Origin: Lachnoanaerobaculum sp. ICM7
GTDB taxonomy: Bacteria; Bacillota; Clostridia; Lachnospirales; Lachnospiraceae
NCBI RefSeq assembly: GCF_000287675.1
Contig: NZ_ALJL01000022.1
Location: forward strand, 62,001 to 126,000
DNA: 64,000 nt
Reading direction: 5' to 3'
The position numbers and the translations under genes are program-made. Positions 17,500 to 26,051 of this stretch are shown piece after piece; position 1 is the stretch's first letter, and each line of letters opens with the position of its first letter. The notes under the pieces were generated by a model. That model was given only the letters and a program-made list of their open reading frames with translations, was not told where the DNA came from and made no database searches.

Positions 17500-17566
17500 G
17501 CAAGGAGCTTTTGTGGAAAGGATGACCGGATGAAATTGCCGTATGGAGCAAATGAAGATGATTTTG
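17498..17566 (+). repeat. 69-bp direct repeat, right copy
   Basis: It matches 12241-12309 at 67 of 69 positions. It includes the start of a second copy of the 66-residue gene; from the ATG at 17530 the frame gives the same 12 residues (MKLPYGANEDDF), then diverges and stops after 32 codons. This copy is therefore a broken gene start. Confidence 0.85.
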
Positions 17567-17633
17567 TAACTTTTTCAAGAGCACAAAAATATTTTATGTT
17601 AAAATGGTTTTGCTATATTGCAGTATAATGCAT

Positions 17634-17663
17634 CACATTGAAGGATATATGATTTACAATGTG
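17634..17663. promoter_or_regulatory. Inverted repeat, possible operator of the DinJ-like antitoxin
   Basis: CACATTG (17634-17640) and CAATGTG (17657-17663) form a 7-bp inverted repeat. It begins just after a TATAAT at 17624-17629 and lies about 50 bases before the antitoxin ATG. Antitoxins of this family usually bind palindromes near their promoter. No convincing -35 is seen. Confidence 0.3.
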
Positions 17664-17715
17664 TGACATATATAAAAATTCATGATACTATACCATATAT
17701 AAAGAGGTAATGAAT

Positions 17716-17916
17716 ATGGCTACAACAAATATTAATATAAGAGTAGATTCAGAATTGAAGCAATCAGCTGAAGAGTTGTTTAATGATTTAGGTTTAAATA
17801 TGTCATCAGCTATTACGATATTTTTAAAAAGTGTTGTCAGTTATGACGGAATACCGTTTGAGTTAAAGAGAAATGCTCTAAATACAAAAACCAAAATTGA
17901 ACTTAGCGAATATTAG
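17716..17916 (+). CDS. Orphan RelB/DinJ-family antitoxin, shortened C-terminus
   Basis: A 66-residue ribbon-helix-helix antitoxin: NINIRVDSELKQSAEELFND, then LGLNMSSAITIFLKSVV and GIPFEL, the DinJ signature. ATG 17716 is preferred to 17710 because AGAGG then lies 9 bases ahead. The C-terminal toxin-binding part is short (ends KIELSEY), whereas the complete relative at 34865 has 89 residues. No toxin gene follows; the next gene is signal peptidase I. It probably survives as a degraded or solitary antitoxin. Confidence 0.75.
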   Translation: MATTNINIRVDSELKQSAEELFNDLGLNMSSAITIFLKSVVSYDGIPFELKRNALNTKTKIELSEY

Positions 17917-17937
17917 AAACTTATATTGGAGGAGAAT

Positions 17938-18480
17938 ATGATAAATAAAAAATTAAAATTTGGTGTCGTAAAAGAAATTTTCAGTTGGGCATCTGTACTT
18001 GTTGTTGCTGCTGTAATAGCAACTGTCTTAAATCTTGTTATTATAGCAAATTCAAGAGTGCCGACTCCTTCTATGGAGAATACTATAATGACAGGTGACA
18101 GAATTATCGGATCCAGACTCACTTATCTTTTTAATGAGCCAAAGCGTGGAGATATTATAATATTTAAGTTTCCAGATAATGAGAAGAAGTACTATGTAAA
18201 AAGAATTATCGGCGAGCCGGGAGATATTGTGGATATTAAGAACGGAGAAGTGTATTTGAACAATTCCGAAACTCCTCTTGAAGAAAATTATATAAAAGAG
18301 CCTATGATTCCGGAAGCGGATATGCATTTTGAAGTTCCTGAAGGAGCTTATTTTTGTTTAGGTGATAACCGGAACGCCTCCGAAGACTCCAGAAGATGGG
18401 TTCATTCATATGTATACAAGGAAAAAATAATTGCAAAAGTAATATTCAGATATTTTCCGGGATTTAAAATGTTAAAATAA
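17938..18480 (+). CDS. lepB: Signal peptidase I
   Basis: Membrane-bound Ser/Lys protease that removes signal peptides from exported proteins. The 180-residue protein has one N-terminal membrane helix, then box B with Ser45 in PTPSMENT, box D with Lys88 in YYVKRIIGEPGD, and box E GDNRNASEDSRRW. Length is typical of Gram-positive SipS-type enzymes with a single anchor. GGAGGA sits before ATG 17938; the in-frame TTG at 17926 lies before the SD and is rejected. No close operon partner is seen. Confidence 0.95.
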   Translation: MINKKLKFGVVKEIFSWASVLVVAAVIATVLNLVIIANSRVPTPSMENTIMTGDRIIGSRLTYLFNEPKRGDIIIFKFPDNEKKYYVKRIIGEPGDIVDIKNGEVYLNNSETPLEENYIKEPMIPEADMHFEVPEGAYFCLGDNRNASEDSRRWVHSYVYKEKIIAKVIFRYFPGFKMLK

Positions 18481-18547
18481 TTACCCTGAAGTTTTTAGAT
18501 ATACTGAACCGTTAAAGGTGCTTCATATATAAAAGGAATTGTCAAAA

Positions 18548-18598
18548 AGAACAGGGATAAGTCAAGCTGATATAAGCAGACTGGAAAACGGATTGTAA
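18548..18598 (+). pseudogene. Remnant of a HigA-type (XRE) antitoxin
   Basis: A short stretch still reads RTGISQADISRLENGL and stops; it is the recognition-helix part of an XRE-family HigA antitoxin. There is no start, no C-terminal part and no toxin gene nearby. It closely resembles the second remnant at 18710-18920, indicating repeated insertion or duplication and decay at this site. Confidence 0.6.
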
Positions 18599-18709
18599 AA
18601 AGCTAAGGGCAATATCGTACAAGTATATGAAGCTTAATATCAAAGATGAGTGTCATATTGATGATATGTTATATATACCATATAATTAAATAAAAAGGAT
18701 AAGTGGAAA

Positions 18710-18920
18710 ATGAGAACATTTGATGATATGTTGAATAAGCAGCTTAAAGATATAAATTTCAAAAAAGAATACGAAAACATACAACCAGAAATAGATGTTA
18801 TAAGGGCTATTGTTGACACCGGAACATCGCAAGATCTTACACAAAAAGAACAGGAATAAATTAAGCTGATATAAGTAAATTGGAAAACGGTACAAGAAAT
18901 CCAACGGTAAATTTGAAGGA
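18710..18920 (+). pseudogene. Broken HigA-type (XRE) antitoxin gene
   Basis: ATG 18710 opens a reading frame typical of HigA-like antitoxins (MRTFDDMLNKQLKD, then RAIVDTGTSQDLTQKE) that ends at a stop at 18857-18859. In another frame the helix-turn-helix continues as RTGIN, stop, ADISKLENGTRNPTVNLK. Compared with intact relatives, a few codons (LAE) are missing and a CAA codon has become TAA, so two lesions inactivated the gene. The 18481-18930 gap contains nothing else that looks functional. Confidence 0.65.
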
Positions 18921-18930
18921 GAACCTATCC

Positions 18931-19986
18931 ATGAACAGCATACCAACAGAAAAATTATATAATCCCATATACGATTCTCTTTCCATATCTGAGAAACAAG
19001 AATTATTAAATAATCTTGCTGGTACCTATGATTTGGAAATGCTTTGTTTTAAAGAATTTGCAGCTTTTAATAAATCTACATATACAGCAGAGTTTCGCTC
19101 AAAAGATGGTATAGAATTTATATTTGTTCCCGGTGAGAGTGTTAAGCTGGGAATTGACTTTAAAGATAGAAAGCCTTCTGAGATTTTTAATGAAGAAAAT
19201 TTATATTATCTCGCATACTCATTTATAGATGAGGATGAAGATGAAACAGACAGCCAAGATTATATTACTAGGATAAAAGAAAAGCTTTACGACAATGAAT
19301 TTGTATCAACGATAGAAGACTATCTGAATAACAATTTCAGTAAGGAGGAGACTGTTTTAATACATCCTATGTTAGTCCAAAAGGACTATAGTGAAACTTG
19401 CTGGAAAAATATTTTGGATGAGGAACTTAAAGAAAACAAAGAATGGCAAACAATGATTGAAAATGCCGAAAAGAAGGGCATATCTGAAATAACAGTTCAT
19501 AAGAGTATGTGTTTGTATAAAGAAAATGAAAGTTGGCATGGTAAAGTTTATAGAGAAACTACATTTAAGGAACTTTTACAGGATATAACAGATAATGATT
19601 ATTTTCTTCCGACAAAAAGAGAGTGGGAGTATTTGGCAGGTAAGGGCTGTAGAACTATCTTTCCTTGGGGCAATAATATGGATTTTTCTATGAAGCTTAG
19701 ACATATAGAGTTTATGGATGATGACGAAGAGTATTCCTTGGAGAAAGAAAACTTCTTTGGGATTTATATAGCGGAAGATCCATATTGCAGAGAGATTGTA
19801 TATGATGATGGAGTGTTTTCATATAAAGGTGGAGATGGAGGCCGAAATATATGTGGAGGAATGGGGCCTGTATGGGGATATTTCCCGATTTCACCATATT
19901 TTGAAAATAAGGATGACGAGATGGGTGAGTATATAAATGGGGGCTATGACTTTTTTAGAAGAGTTATAAGGATTATGAAAAGGTAG
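18931..19986 (+). CDS. Formylglycine-generating-enzyme (SUMF1)-like protein, role unknown
   Basis: A 351-residue soluble protein. The C-terminal part has the signature of the SUMF1/FGE fold: YFLPTKREWEYLAGKG followed by FPWGNN, then NFFGIYIAEDPYCREIV and GGDGGRN, comparable to LPTEAEWEYAARGG...PWGN in that family. An earlier FIFVPGESVKLGID could be the family's first strands. Catalytic cysteines of true sulfatase-activating enzymes are not evident, so it may be a structural relative. ATG 18931 has AAGGAG ahead; the in-frame TTG at 18880 belongs to the dead HigA gene. A small membrane protein follows. Confidence 0.6.
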   Translation: MNSIPTEKLYNPIYDSLSISEKQELLNNLAGTYDLEMLCFKEFAAFNKSTYTAEFRSKDGIEFIFVPGESVKLGIDFKDRKPSEIFNEENLYYLAYSFIDEDEDETDSQDYITRIKEKLYDNEFVSTIEDYLNNNFSKEETVLIHPMLVQKDYSETCWKNILDEELKENKEWQTMIENAEKKGISEITVHKSMCLYKENESWHGKVYRETTFKELLQDITDNDYFLPTKREWEYLAGKGCRTIFPWGNNMDFSMKLRHIEFMDDDEEYSLEKENFFGIYIAEDPYCREIVYDDGVFSYKGGDGGRNICGGMGPVWGYFPISPYFENKDDEMGEYINGGYDFFRRVIRIMKR

Positions 19987-19997
19987 GAAATCATTCT

Positions 19998-20204
19998 ATG
20001 AAGACAATTATAAAAGAGTTATTGTACTTATTTTTGATATTAATTGTACAAATGTTGGTTTTTATGTATTTTATAAAACGAGGATGGACTATAAAAGAAC
20101 TGGTATCCGACGATGTCTTTATAATATTTTGGAGAGCTTATGTGGTATACAGGATATTTGTTCATATAATAAGAATAAAATATGGTAAAAATAAGAAAGA
20201 ATAA
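19998..20204 (+). CDS. Small membrane protein of unknown function
   Basis: A 68-residue protein with an N-terminal membrane helix (about residues 8-27) and a second moderately hydrophobic segment (about 41-60), ending in a basic RIKYGKNKKE. Not recognised. It starts 12 bases after the SUMF1-like gene, with TAGGAAA upstream, and is closed by a terminator at 20236, so the two likely share a transcript. Confidence 0.5.
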   Translation: MKTIIKELLYLFLILIVQMLVFMYFIKRGWTIKELVSDDVFIIFWRAYVVYRIFVHIIRIKYGKNKKE

Positions 20205-20235
20205 TAGCTAAAAAAATTATATCATATAAAAGTAG

Positions 20236-20266
20236 ACACTCTATGTAAAAACATAGGGTGTTTTTT
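20236..20266 (+). terminator. Rho-independent terminator
   Basis: ACACTCTATG pairs with CATAGGGTGT (one G-T pair) around an AAAAA-containing loop, followed by a T run. It ends the SUMF1-like transcript before lgt. Confidence 0.85.
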
Positions 20267-20320
20267 GTAAAGCCTTAAATCGAAACTATTTTCTAACATA
20301 TTTTTATAAGAATTTTCGCA

Positions 20321-20349
20321 GTGCCATATCCATTCTAATATGCTATACT
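20321..20349 (+). promoter_or_regulatory. Probable promoter of the lgt operon
   Basis: GTGCCA (20321-20326), a 17-base spacer ending in TGC, and TATACT (20344-20349) make an extended -10 promoter with a partial -35. It lies after the terminator at 20236 and 32 bases before the lgt start. Confidence 0.55.
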
Positions 20350-20380
20350 ATGAAGATATAAAAATACTTAGGAGGTTATG

Positions 20381-21238
20381 ATGGATGTTGCTTTTCCACA
20401 TTTAGGGATTTATATAAAACATTTGGTAAATCATATTGATGTATTCGGATTTAGGATTGCATTTTATGGAATAATAATAGGGCTTGGAATGCTTGCAGGA
20501 ATAAATATTGCCTGTGCAGATGCAAAAAGAAGAGGACAAAATCCCGATCTTTATCTGGACTTTGCCATGTATGCAATAGTGCTTTCGATAATAGGTGCGA
20601 GAATCTACTATGTAGTATTTGAATGGGATATGTATAAAGACGACCTGCTTCAAATATTCAATCTGCGTGGTGGCGGACTTGCAATATACGGTGGTGTAAT
20701 AGCCGCAGTAATTACACTTACAGTATACTGTAAAGTAAAAAAACAGTCATTTTTTTCAATGGCTGATACCGGGGTATTGGGACTTATACTAGGACAGGCT
20801 ATAGGAAGATGGGGTAATTTTTTCAATGCCGAGGCATTTGGAGGATATACGGATTCACTCTTTGCACTGAGATATAAAATGGATATAGTAGGTGCCGGAA
20901 TGTTAAATGATGATGTATTAAGCCATGCTATGGAGATTGACGGAGTAAAGTATATCCAGGTTCATCCTACATTCCTTTATGAGAGCTGTTGGAACTTGAT
21001 TGTACTTGCTTTCATGTTGTGGTACAGAAAGAGAAAGAAATTTGACGGAGAGGTCTTTTTTATCTATCTTGGCGGATACGGTCTTGGAAGAATGATAATA
21101 GAAAGTCTTAGAACAGACAGCCTGCTTTTGCCAAACACCAATATTGCAGTATCACAATTATTGGCAGGACTTTGTTTTGTGGTTTCTATAGTGTGTATAA
21201 CAGTTGGAAGAAAGAGAGTAAAGAATGCGACTAAATAA
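20381..21238 (+). CDS. lgt: Prolipoprotein diacylglyceryl transferase
   Basis: Lgt moves diacylglycerol from phosphatidylglycerol to the lipobox cysteine of prolipoproteins, the first step in making the many lipoproteins encoded in this window. The 285-residue membrane protein has about seven hydrophobic segments, the family signature GRWGNFFNAEAFGG near residue 143, and the LRGGGLAIYGG region. The second ATG (20381) is taken as start since AGGAGG is only 2 bases from the first. The 3' end overlaps the next gene by 14 bases. Confidence 0.96.
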   Translation: MDVAFPHLGIYIKHLVNHIDVFGFRIAFYGIIIGLGMLAGINIACADAKRRGQNPDLYLDFAMYAIVLSIIGARIYYVVFEWDMYKDDLLQIFNLRGGGLAIYGGVIAAVITLTVYCKVKKQSFFSMADTGVLGLILGQAIGRWGNFFNAEAFGGYTDSLFALRYKMDIVGAGMLNDDVLSHAMEIDGVKYIQVHPTFLYESCWNLIVLAFMLWYRKRKKFDGEVFFIYLGGYGLGRMIIESLRTDSLLLPNTNIAVSQLLAGLCFVVSIVCITVGRKRVKNATK

Positions 21239-21953
21239 ATTTCTGGCAAGTATAGGTGTCTGTTCCAGAAGAGAAGCGGACAAAGCTATAGAAGCCGGTA
21301 GAGTTATGATAAACGGACAGGTGGTAGAGCTTGGAGCCACAGTGGGTGATGAGGACCTTGTAAGCTTTGACGGCAGATATATAGGTATGGGCAAGGATGT
21401 AGAGAAGATAAAGCCTATAATAATAGCTTTTAATAAGCCTGAAGGCTTGGTATGTACCACCTCCGATAATGACGGTGCAATGAATGTGGTGGACTATATC
21501 GGAATGAAGGAGAGAATATATCCTGTCGGAAGACTTGATAAGGATTCCAGCGGATTATTGCTTTTGACAAACCAGGGCAGTCTTACAAACTCTCTTCTTA
21601 GAGCCGCAAATTATCACGAAAAAGAATATATAGTAAAGGTAAATAAGGATATAGATGATGCCTTTATCAATAAAATGGCAAACGGTATATATCTGTATGA
21701 GTTAAAAACCAAGACAAGAAAATGCAAGGTAAAAAAGTTGAATAAAAACACTTTCAGTATCGTTTTGACTCAAGGGTTAAACAGACAGATAAGACGAATG
21801 TGCCTTGCCTGCGGTGTGAAGGTTCAAAAGCTGAACAGAGTAAGAATAGTAAATATAAAGCTTGACGGACTTGCCCTAGGTGATTACAGAAACCTAAGTG
21901 ATGAGGAAGTAAAGAAATTATATAAGGAACTTGGGATAAGGGAAAATGGATAA
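21225..21953 (+). CDS. rluF: Pseudouridine synthase, RsuA/RluF family
   Basis: It converts uridine to pseudouridine in 23S rRNA. The 242-residue protein has an N-terminal S4 RNA-binding domain (MRLNKFLASIGVCSRREADK), the catalytic motif GRLDKDSSGLLLLTN with the conserved Asp, and the C-terminal QGLNRQIRRMCLACGVKV. The last segment and the HEKEYIVKVNK stretch are most like RluF (23S U2604) rather than RluB or RsuA. It overlaps lgt by 14 bases and ligA by 8, forming a tight operon. Confidence 0.85.
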   Translation: MRLNKFLASIGVCSRREADKAIEAGRVMINGQVVELGATVGDEDLVSFDGRYIGMGKDVEKIKPIIIAFNKPEGLVCTTSDNDGAMNVVDYIGMKERIYPVGRLDKDSSGLLLLTNQGSLTNSLLRAANYHEKEYIVKVNKDIDDAFINKMANGIYLYELKTKTRKCKVKKLNKNTFSIVLTQGLNRQIRRMCLACGVKVQKLNRVRIVNIKLDGLALGDYRNLSDEEVKKLYKELGIRENG

Positions 21954-23898
21954 GAAAAAGAGAATTAAGGAACTGGTTGAAATACTTAATAAGGCCGCAA
22001 AAAGCTACTATGTGGATGCGGTTGAGATAATGCCCAATATAGAATATGACAAACTCTATGATGAGCTTTTAGAATTAGAAAAAGAAACAAATGTGGTTTT
22101 ATCTAATTCACCCACTCAGAATGTAGGCTATGAAATAGCAGGTGAACTCCCAAAGAAAGCCCATGAAAGCCCTATGCTTTCACTGGATAAGACTAAAAGT
22201 GTGGAAGATCTTAGAGAATGGCTTGGTGATAACAAGGCATTACTCTCATGGAAGATGGACGGACTTACTATAGTATTGACCTACAGAGACGGTGAACTGG
22301 CGGAAGCCGTTACAAGAGGTAACGGAACTATAGGAGAGGTTATTACAAATAATGCCAAAAACTTCCAAAATATACCTCTAAAGATAGAATTTAAGGGTGA
22401 ATTGATACTTAGAGGTGAGGCAATTATAAAATATTCCGACTTTAGGAAAATCAATGATGCTATAGAGGATGCAACTGCCAAGTATAAGAATCCGAGAAAT
22501 CTTTGCTCAGGTTCTGTAAGACAGCTTAATCCTGCCATTACAAAGTCAAGGATGGTATATTGCAATATTTTCAATGTGGTAAAGGCTGACGGCATAGACT
22601 TTGAAAACTCAAAGGCAAAGCAGTTTGAATGGGCAAAAAATGAAGGCTTTGATATAGTGGAATACAAATTCACAGACAGCAAAAGCATTGCAGATGATAT
22701 AGCCGAGTTTGAGTCAAAGATAGAGAGCAATGATATTCCTTCAGACGGATTGGTACTTTTACTTGATGATATCGCACTTGGAGAAAGACTTGGAAGTACT
22801 TCGAAATTCCCAAGAAATGCTATGGCATTTAAATGGAGTGATGAAAGACAGGTAACCAAACTTAAATATATAGAGTGGAGTCCGTCAAGAACAGGACTTA
22901 TAAATCCGGTGGCTGTATTTGAGCCTGTAGAACTTGAGGGAACTACAGTTTCAAGAGCCAGCCTTCACAATGTAAGTATATTTGAAGATTTGATGCTTGG
23001 AGTCGGTGATGAAATTTCCGTATATAAGGCCAATATGATAATTCCGCAGGTATATGAGAATCTAACAAAATCAAATACTGAAAAAGTTCCGGATACCTGT
23101 CCGGCATGTGGAAGCCATGCAAGTATAAAACAGGACAATGAGTCCAAGGTACTTTTATGTACAAACCCTGACTGTCAGATAAAGCATATAAAACAGTATG
23201 CTCTTATGGCATCCAGAGATGCATTAAATATCGACGGACTTTCAGAGTCCACATTGGAGAAATTCCTCTCAAAGGGCTTTATAAAAAATGACAGTGATAT
23301 ATTTAAGCTGGATAGATATAAAGATGAGATTGTAAATATGGAGGGCTTTGGAAAGAGAAGCTATGAGAAGCTTATGGCGGCACTTGAAGAAGCAAAACAT
23401 ACAAATGTGGCAAGATTTTTATATTCACTTGGAATAAACGGAATAGGAAGTGCCAATGCCAAGATGATTGCAAAGTATTTTGACAATGATATTGACAAAA
23501 TTATTACCGCCGGGAAAGATGAACTGCTTGAAATAGAGGGAATCGGTGAAGTACTGGCAAATTCGATAGTTGATTTTTTTAAGGATTCCAAGAATATAGA
23601 AAATGTAAAGAGCCTTAGAGAAGTCCTTATATTTGAAGCGGAAGAGTCTGCGGGAAGTGATTCATTTGCCGGAAAAGTATTTGTCATCACAGGCTCGCTG
23701 GAACATTTTACAAATAGAAATGAGTTGAAAGAACTTATAGAAAAGAATGGAGGAAAGGTATCAGGAAGTGTATCAAGTAAGACAAACTTCTTGATAAATA
23801 ATGATACCGCATCAAATTCTTCTAAAAATAAAAAAGCTAAAGAACTTGGAGTTGAGATAATCTCGGAGGAGGATTTCTTAAAACTTTTAGAAGGATAA
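21946..23898 (+). CDS. ligA: NAD-dependent DNA ligase LigA
   Basis: It seals nicks in replication and repair using NAD. The 650-residue protein has domain Ia (YYxDAVEIMPNIEYD), the adenylation site Lys103 in KMDG, an OB fold, the four-cysteine zinc finger (CPACG...CTNPDC), tandem helix-hairpin-helix repeats (FGKRSYEKL, GIGSANAKMIAKYF, EGIGEVLA) and a C-terminal BRCT domain (FVITGSLEHF). It is slightly shorter than the usual 670. The KxDG motif here is KMDG, with Met in the variable position. It overlaps the rluF-like gene by 8 bases. Confidence 0.96.
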   Translation: MDKKKRIKELVEILNKAAKSYYVDAVEIMPNIEYDKLYDELLELEKETNVVLSNSPTQNVGYEIAGELPKKAHESPMLSLDKTKSVEDLREWLGDNKALLSWKMDGLTIVLTYRDGELAEAVTRGNGTIGEVITNNAKNFQNIPLKIEFKGELILRGEAIIKYSDFRKINDAIEDATAKYKNPRNLCSGSVRQLNPAITKSRMVYCNIFNVVKADGIDFENSKAKQFEWAKNEGFDIVEYKFTDSKSIADDIAEFESKIESNDIPSDGLVLLLDDIALGERLGSTSKFPRNAMAFKWSDERQVTKLKYIEWSPSRTGLINPVAVFEPVELEGTTVSRASLHNVSIFEDLMLGVGDEISVYKANMIIPQVYENLTKSNTEKVPDTCPACGSHASIKQDNESKVLLCTNPDCQIKHIKQYALMASRDALNIDGLSESTLEKFLSKGFIKNDSDIFKLDRYKDEIVNMEGFGKRSYEKLMAALEEAKHTNVARFLYSLGINGIGSANAKMIAKYFDNDIDKIITAGKDELLEIEGIGEVLANSIVDFFKDSKNIENVKSLREVLIFEAEESAGSDSFAGKVFVITGSLEHFTNRNELKELIEKNGGKVSGSVSSKTNFLINNDTASNSSKNKKAKELGVEIISEEDFLKLLEG

Positions 23899-23909
23899 TA
23901 TGTTTATTT

Positions 23910-23927
23910 GTAGACAGCTTTGTCTAC
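23910..23927 (+). other. Short hairpin between ligA and metA
   Basis: GTAGACA and TGTCTAC form a perfect 7-bp stem with a 4-base loop (GCTT), 14 bases before the metA ATG. There is no T tract. It may affect metA translation; no known riboswitch is recognised. Confidence 0.35.
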
Positions 23928-23942
23928 CGGAAAAGAGGTACT

Positions 23943-24878
23943 ATGCCAATAAAAATACAAAAAGGACTGCCGGCAAAAGAGATACTTGAATCTGAGAATA
24001 TATTTGTGATGGATGAGGATAGGGCTATTTCCCAGGATATCAGACCATTGCAGATTTTAATATTAAACTTGATGCCTATAAAAGAAGATACAGAGACTCA
24101 GATTCTTAGGGCATTATCAAATAGCCCATTGCAGGTAGACTGTTCATTTTTGATGATGAAAAGTCATCAGTCAAAGAATACAAGTCAAAGTCATCTGAAT
24201 AAGTTTTATACATTCTTTGAAGATATAAAGAATGATAAATATGATGGAATGATAATTACAGGTGCTCCGGTGGAACTTATGGATTACGATAAGGTGAATT
24301 ATTGGAGTGAGCTTTGTGAAATAATGGAATGGTCAAAGACTCATGTAACATCTACTCTGCATATTTGCTGGGCGGCACAGGCAGGGCTTTACTATCATTT
24401 CGGAATACCCAAATATGAGAGAAAAGAAAAGCTGGCAGGAGTGTTCGTACACGAGATCTTAAAGAAAAAAGTGCCTTTGGTCAGAAGTATGGATGATTTT
24501 GTAAACTGCCCACATTCAAGGAATACGGAAGTTAAATTGGAAGATGTATTAAAACATCCTGAGCTTCAGGTTTTGGCCAAGTCTGACGAAGCGGGAGTAC
24601 TCCTTGTGCTTAATGAGTATGGCAGCGGTTCTCAAGTATTTATACAGGGACATCCCGAGTATGACAGAATGACTCTCAGTAATGAATACCACAGAGATGT
24701 TGCAAAGGGGTTAAATCCTGCATTGCCGAAGAACTATTTCAGTGACAATGATCCTTTTTCAAGACCTGTGTTGAGCTGGAGAAATTTTTCCAATACATTA
24801 TATGGAAACTGGCTGAATTTCTATGTATATCAGAACACACCGTATGAGCTTTCCAACAATTTTGATTGGGTAATTTAG
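23943..24878 (+). CDS. metA: Homoserine O-acetyltransferase (MetA family)
   Basis: It acylates homoserine, the committed step of methionine synthesis. The 311-residue MetA-type protein has the catalytic Cys142 in HICWAAQAG, RPLQILILNLMPIK, and QGHPEYD with the second conserved His. Position 111 is Glu (GAPVEL), as in the Bacillus cereus enzyme that uses acetyl-CoA; Escherichia coli MetA has Gly there and uses succinyl-CoA. Acetyl-CoA use is therefore inferred despite the succinyltransferase family name. AAGAGG precedes the ATG. It is apparently a separate unit from ligA, 44 bases away. Confidence 0.92.
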   Translation: MPIKIQKGLPAKEILESENIFVMDEDRAISQDIRPLQILILNLMPIKEDTETQILRALSNSPLQVDCSFLMMKSHQSKNTSQSHLNKFYTFFEDIKNDKYDGMIITGAPVELMDYDKVNYWSELCEIMEWSKTHVTSTLHICWAAQAGLYYHFGIPKYERKEKLAGVFVHEILKKKVPLVRSMDDFVNCPHSRNTEVKLEDVLKHPELQVLAKSDEAGVLLVLNEYGSGSQVFIQGHPEYDRMTLSNEYHRDVAKGLNPALPKNYFSDNDPFSRPVLSWRNFSNTLYGNWLNFYVYQNTPYELSNNFDWVI

Positions 24879-24992
24879 AACTCAAAAGGTGTCAAAATAT
24901 TTTTTGATTAGAACATTATTTTGAGTAAATAAGTTCAAAAAATATGGATTTTATGATAGAATTGAGCTATATAAGTTTAAAGGAGTATGTTT

Positions 24993-26051
24993 ATGAGCGG
25001 AAAGTATGTTGCCTATGTGGGATCTTATTCATATACAGGAAAAGCAAAGGGAATTACAATATATGATGTGGATACAAAGAAGGGCTGTTTTGTCAAAAAA
25101 GATGAAGTGGATGTAGACAACTCTTCCTATGTCATCAAATCAAGAGACCAGAAGACATTGTATTCAATTGCCGATGAAGGAATCGTTTCATTCAGAATTT
25201 TGCCTGACGGAGGTCTTGAAAGATTAAACTCTGTAAAGATAAACGGAATGAGAGGTTGTCATCTTTCAACAGATGTAAAAGATAAATTTATATTCGTATC
25301 CGGATATCATGACGGAAAAATTACGGTTTTGAAGCTTCACAAGGACGGAAGTGTGGGAGAGATAGTGGATGAGGTTTATCACAAAGGACTTGGCTCCATA
25401 GCTGAAAGAAATTTCAGGCCTCATGTAAGCTGTACAAGAACAACTCCTGACGGACATTTTGTTATGGCTGCCGACCTTGGAATAGATCAGGTGAAAATAT
25501 ATCATTTTGACAATAAAGATGAGAGACTCTCACTTGTCGATATGATTCCGTGCGATATAAATTCCGCACCGAGATTTTTTGAATTTTCGAGGGACGGAAA
25601 GTTTCTATACCTGATGTATGAGATGAAAAATGTAGTGGATGTATTTACCTATGAAGCTAAGCCGGGGTGCAGAATGCCTCAGATTGAGAAGATTCAAACA
25701 GTGCCTACAACAGGAAGCAATAAGCTTTCGGAACTTACAGCCGCAACCACACTGACACTTAATGCCGATGAGAAATTCCTATTTACAACAAATGCCGGTG
25801 ACAATTCGGTATGTTTGTATGAAAGAGATGCCGAGACCGGACTTTTAAAAGAGAAGATGTGTCTTCCAATAAGTGGTGAGTATCCGAAGGATGTGGCGAT
25901 TTTCCCTGACAATCATCATATTGCATCTATAAATCATGAGAGCGGAAGTATTACATTCTTTAAGATAGATTATTCAACAGGTCTGATTGTGATGTGCTCA
26001 AATATTATAAGAGTTAATCAGCCTAATTGCTGTGTCATAGTGGAGGTATAA
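24993..26051 (+). CDS. Lactonase-family beta-propeller (6-phosphogluconolactonase-like)
   Basis: A 352-residue seven-bladed propeller of the YbhE/Pgl lactonase family: YVGSYSYTGKAKGITIYDVD at the start, repeated blades with a DG/KDG turn, and the FRPHVSCTRTTPDGHFVMAADLG segment. Family members hydrolyse 6-phosphogluconolactone in the oxidative pentose phosphate route; the substrate here is not certain. ATG 24993 has AAAGGAG 7 bases ahead; the ATG at 24987 is too close. Its TAA shares its last base with the aroC ATG (TAATG), so the two are coupled. Confidence 0.82.
   Translation: MSGKYVAYVGSYSYTGKAKGITIYDVDTKKGCFVKKDEVDVDNSSYVIKSRDQKTLYSIADEGIVSFRILPDGGLERLNSVKINGMRGCHLSTDVKDKFIFVSGYHDGKITVLKLHKDGSVGEIVDEVYHKGLGSIAERNFRPHVSCTRTTPDGHFVMAADLGIDQVKIYHFDNKDERLSLVDMIPCDINSAPRFFEFSRDGKFLYLMYEMKNVVDVFTYEAKPGCRMPQIEKIQTVPTTGSNKLSELTAATTLTLNADEKFLFTTNAGDNSVCLYERDAETGLLKEKMCLPISGEYPKDVAIFPDNHHIASINHESGSITFFKIDYSTGLIVMCSNIIRVNQPNCCVIVEV

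Noticed and set aside
17498-17566. tRNA-gene attachment site for the mobile segment
   Set aside because: The repeat is part of a protein-coding gene start and cannot fold as a tRNA; no integrase is present.
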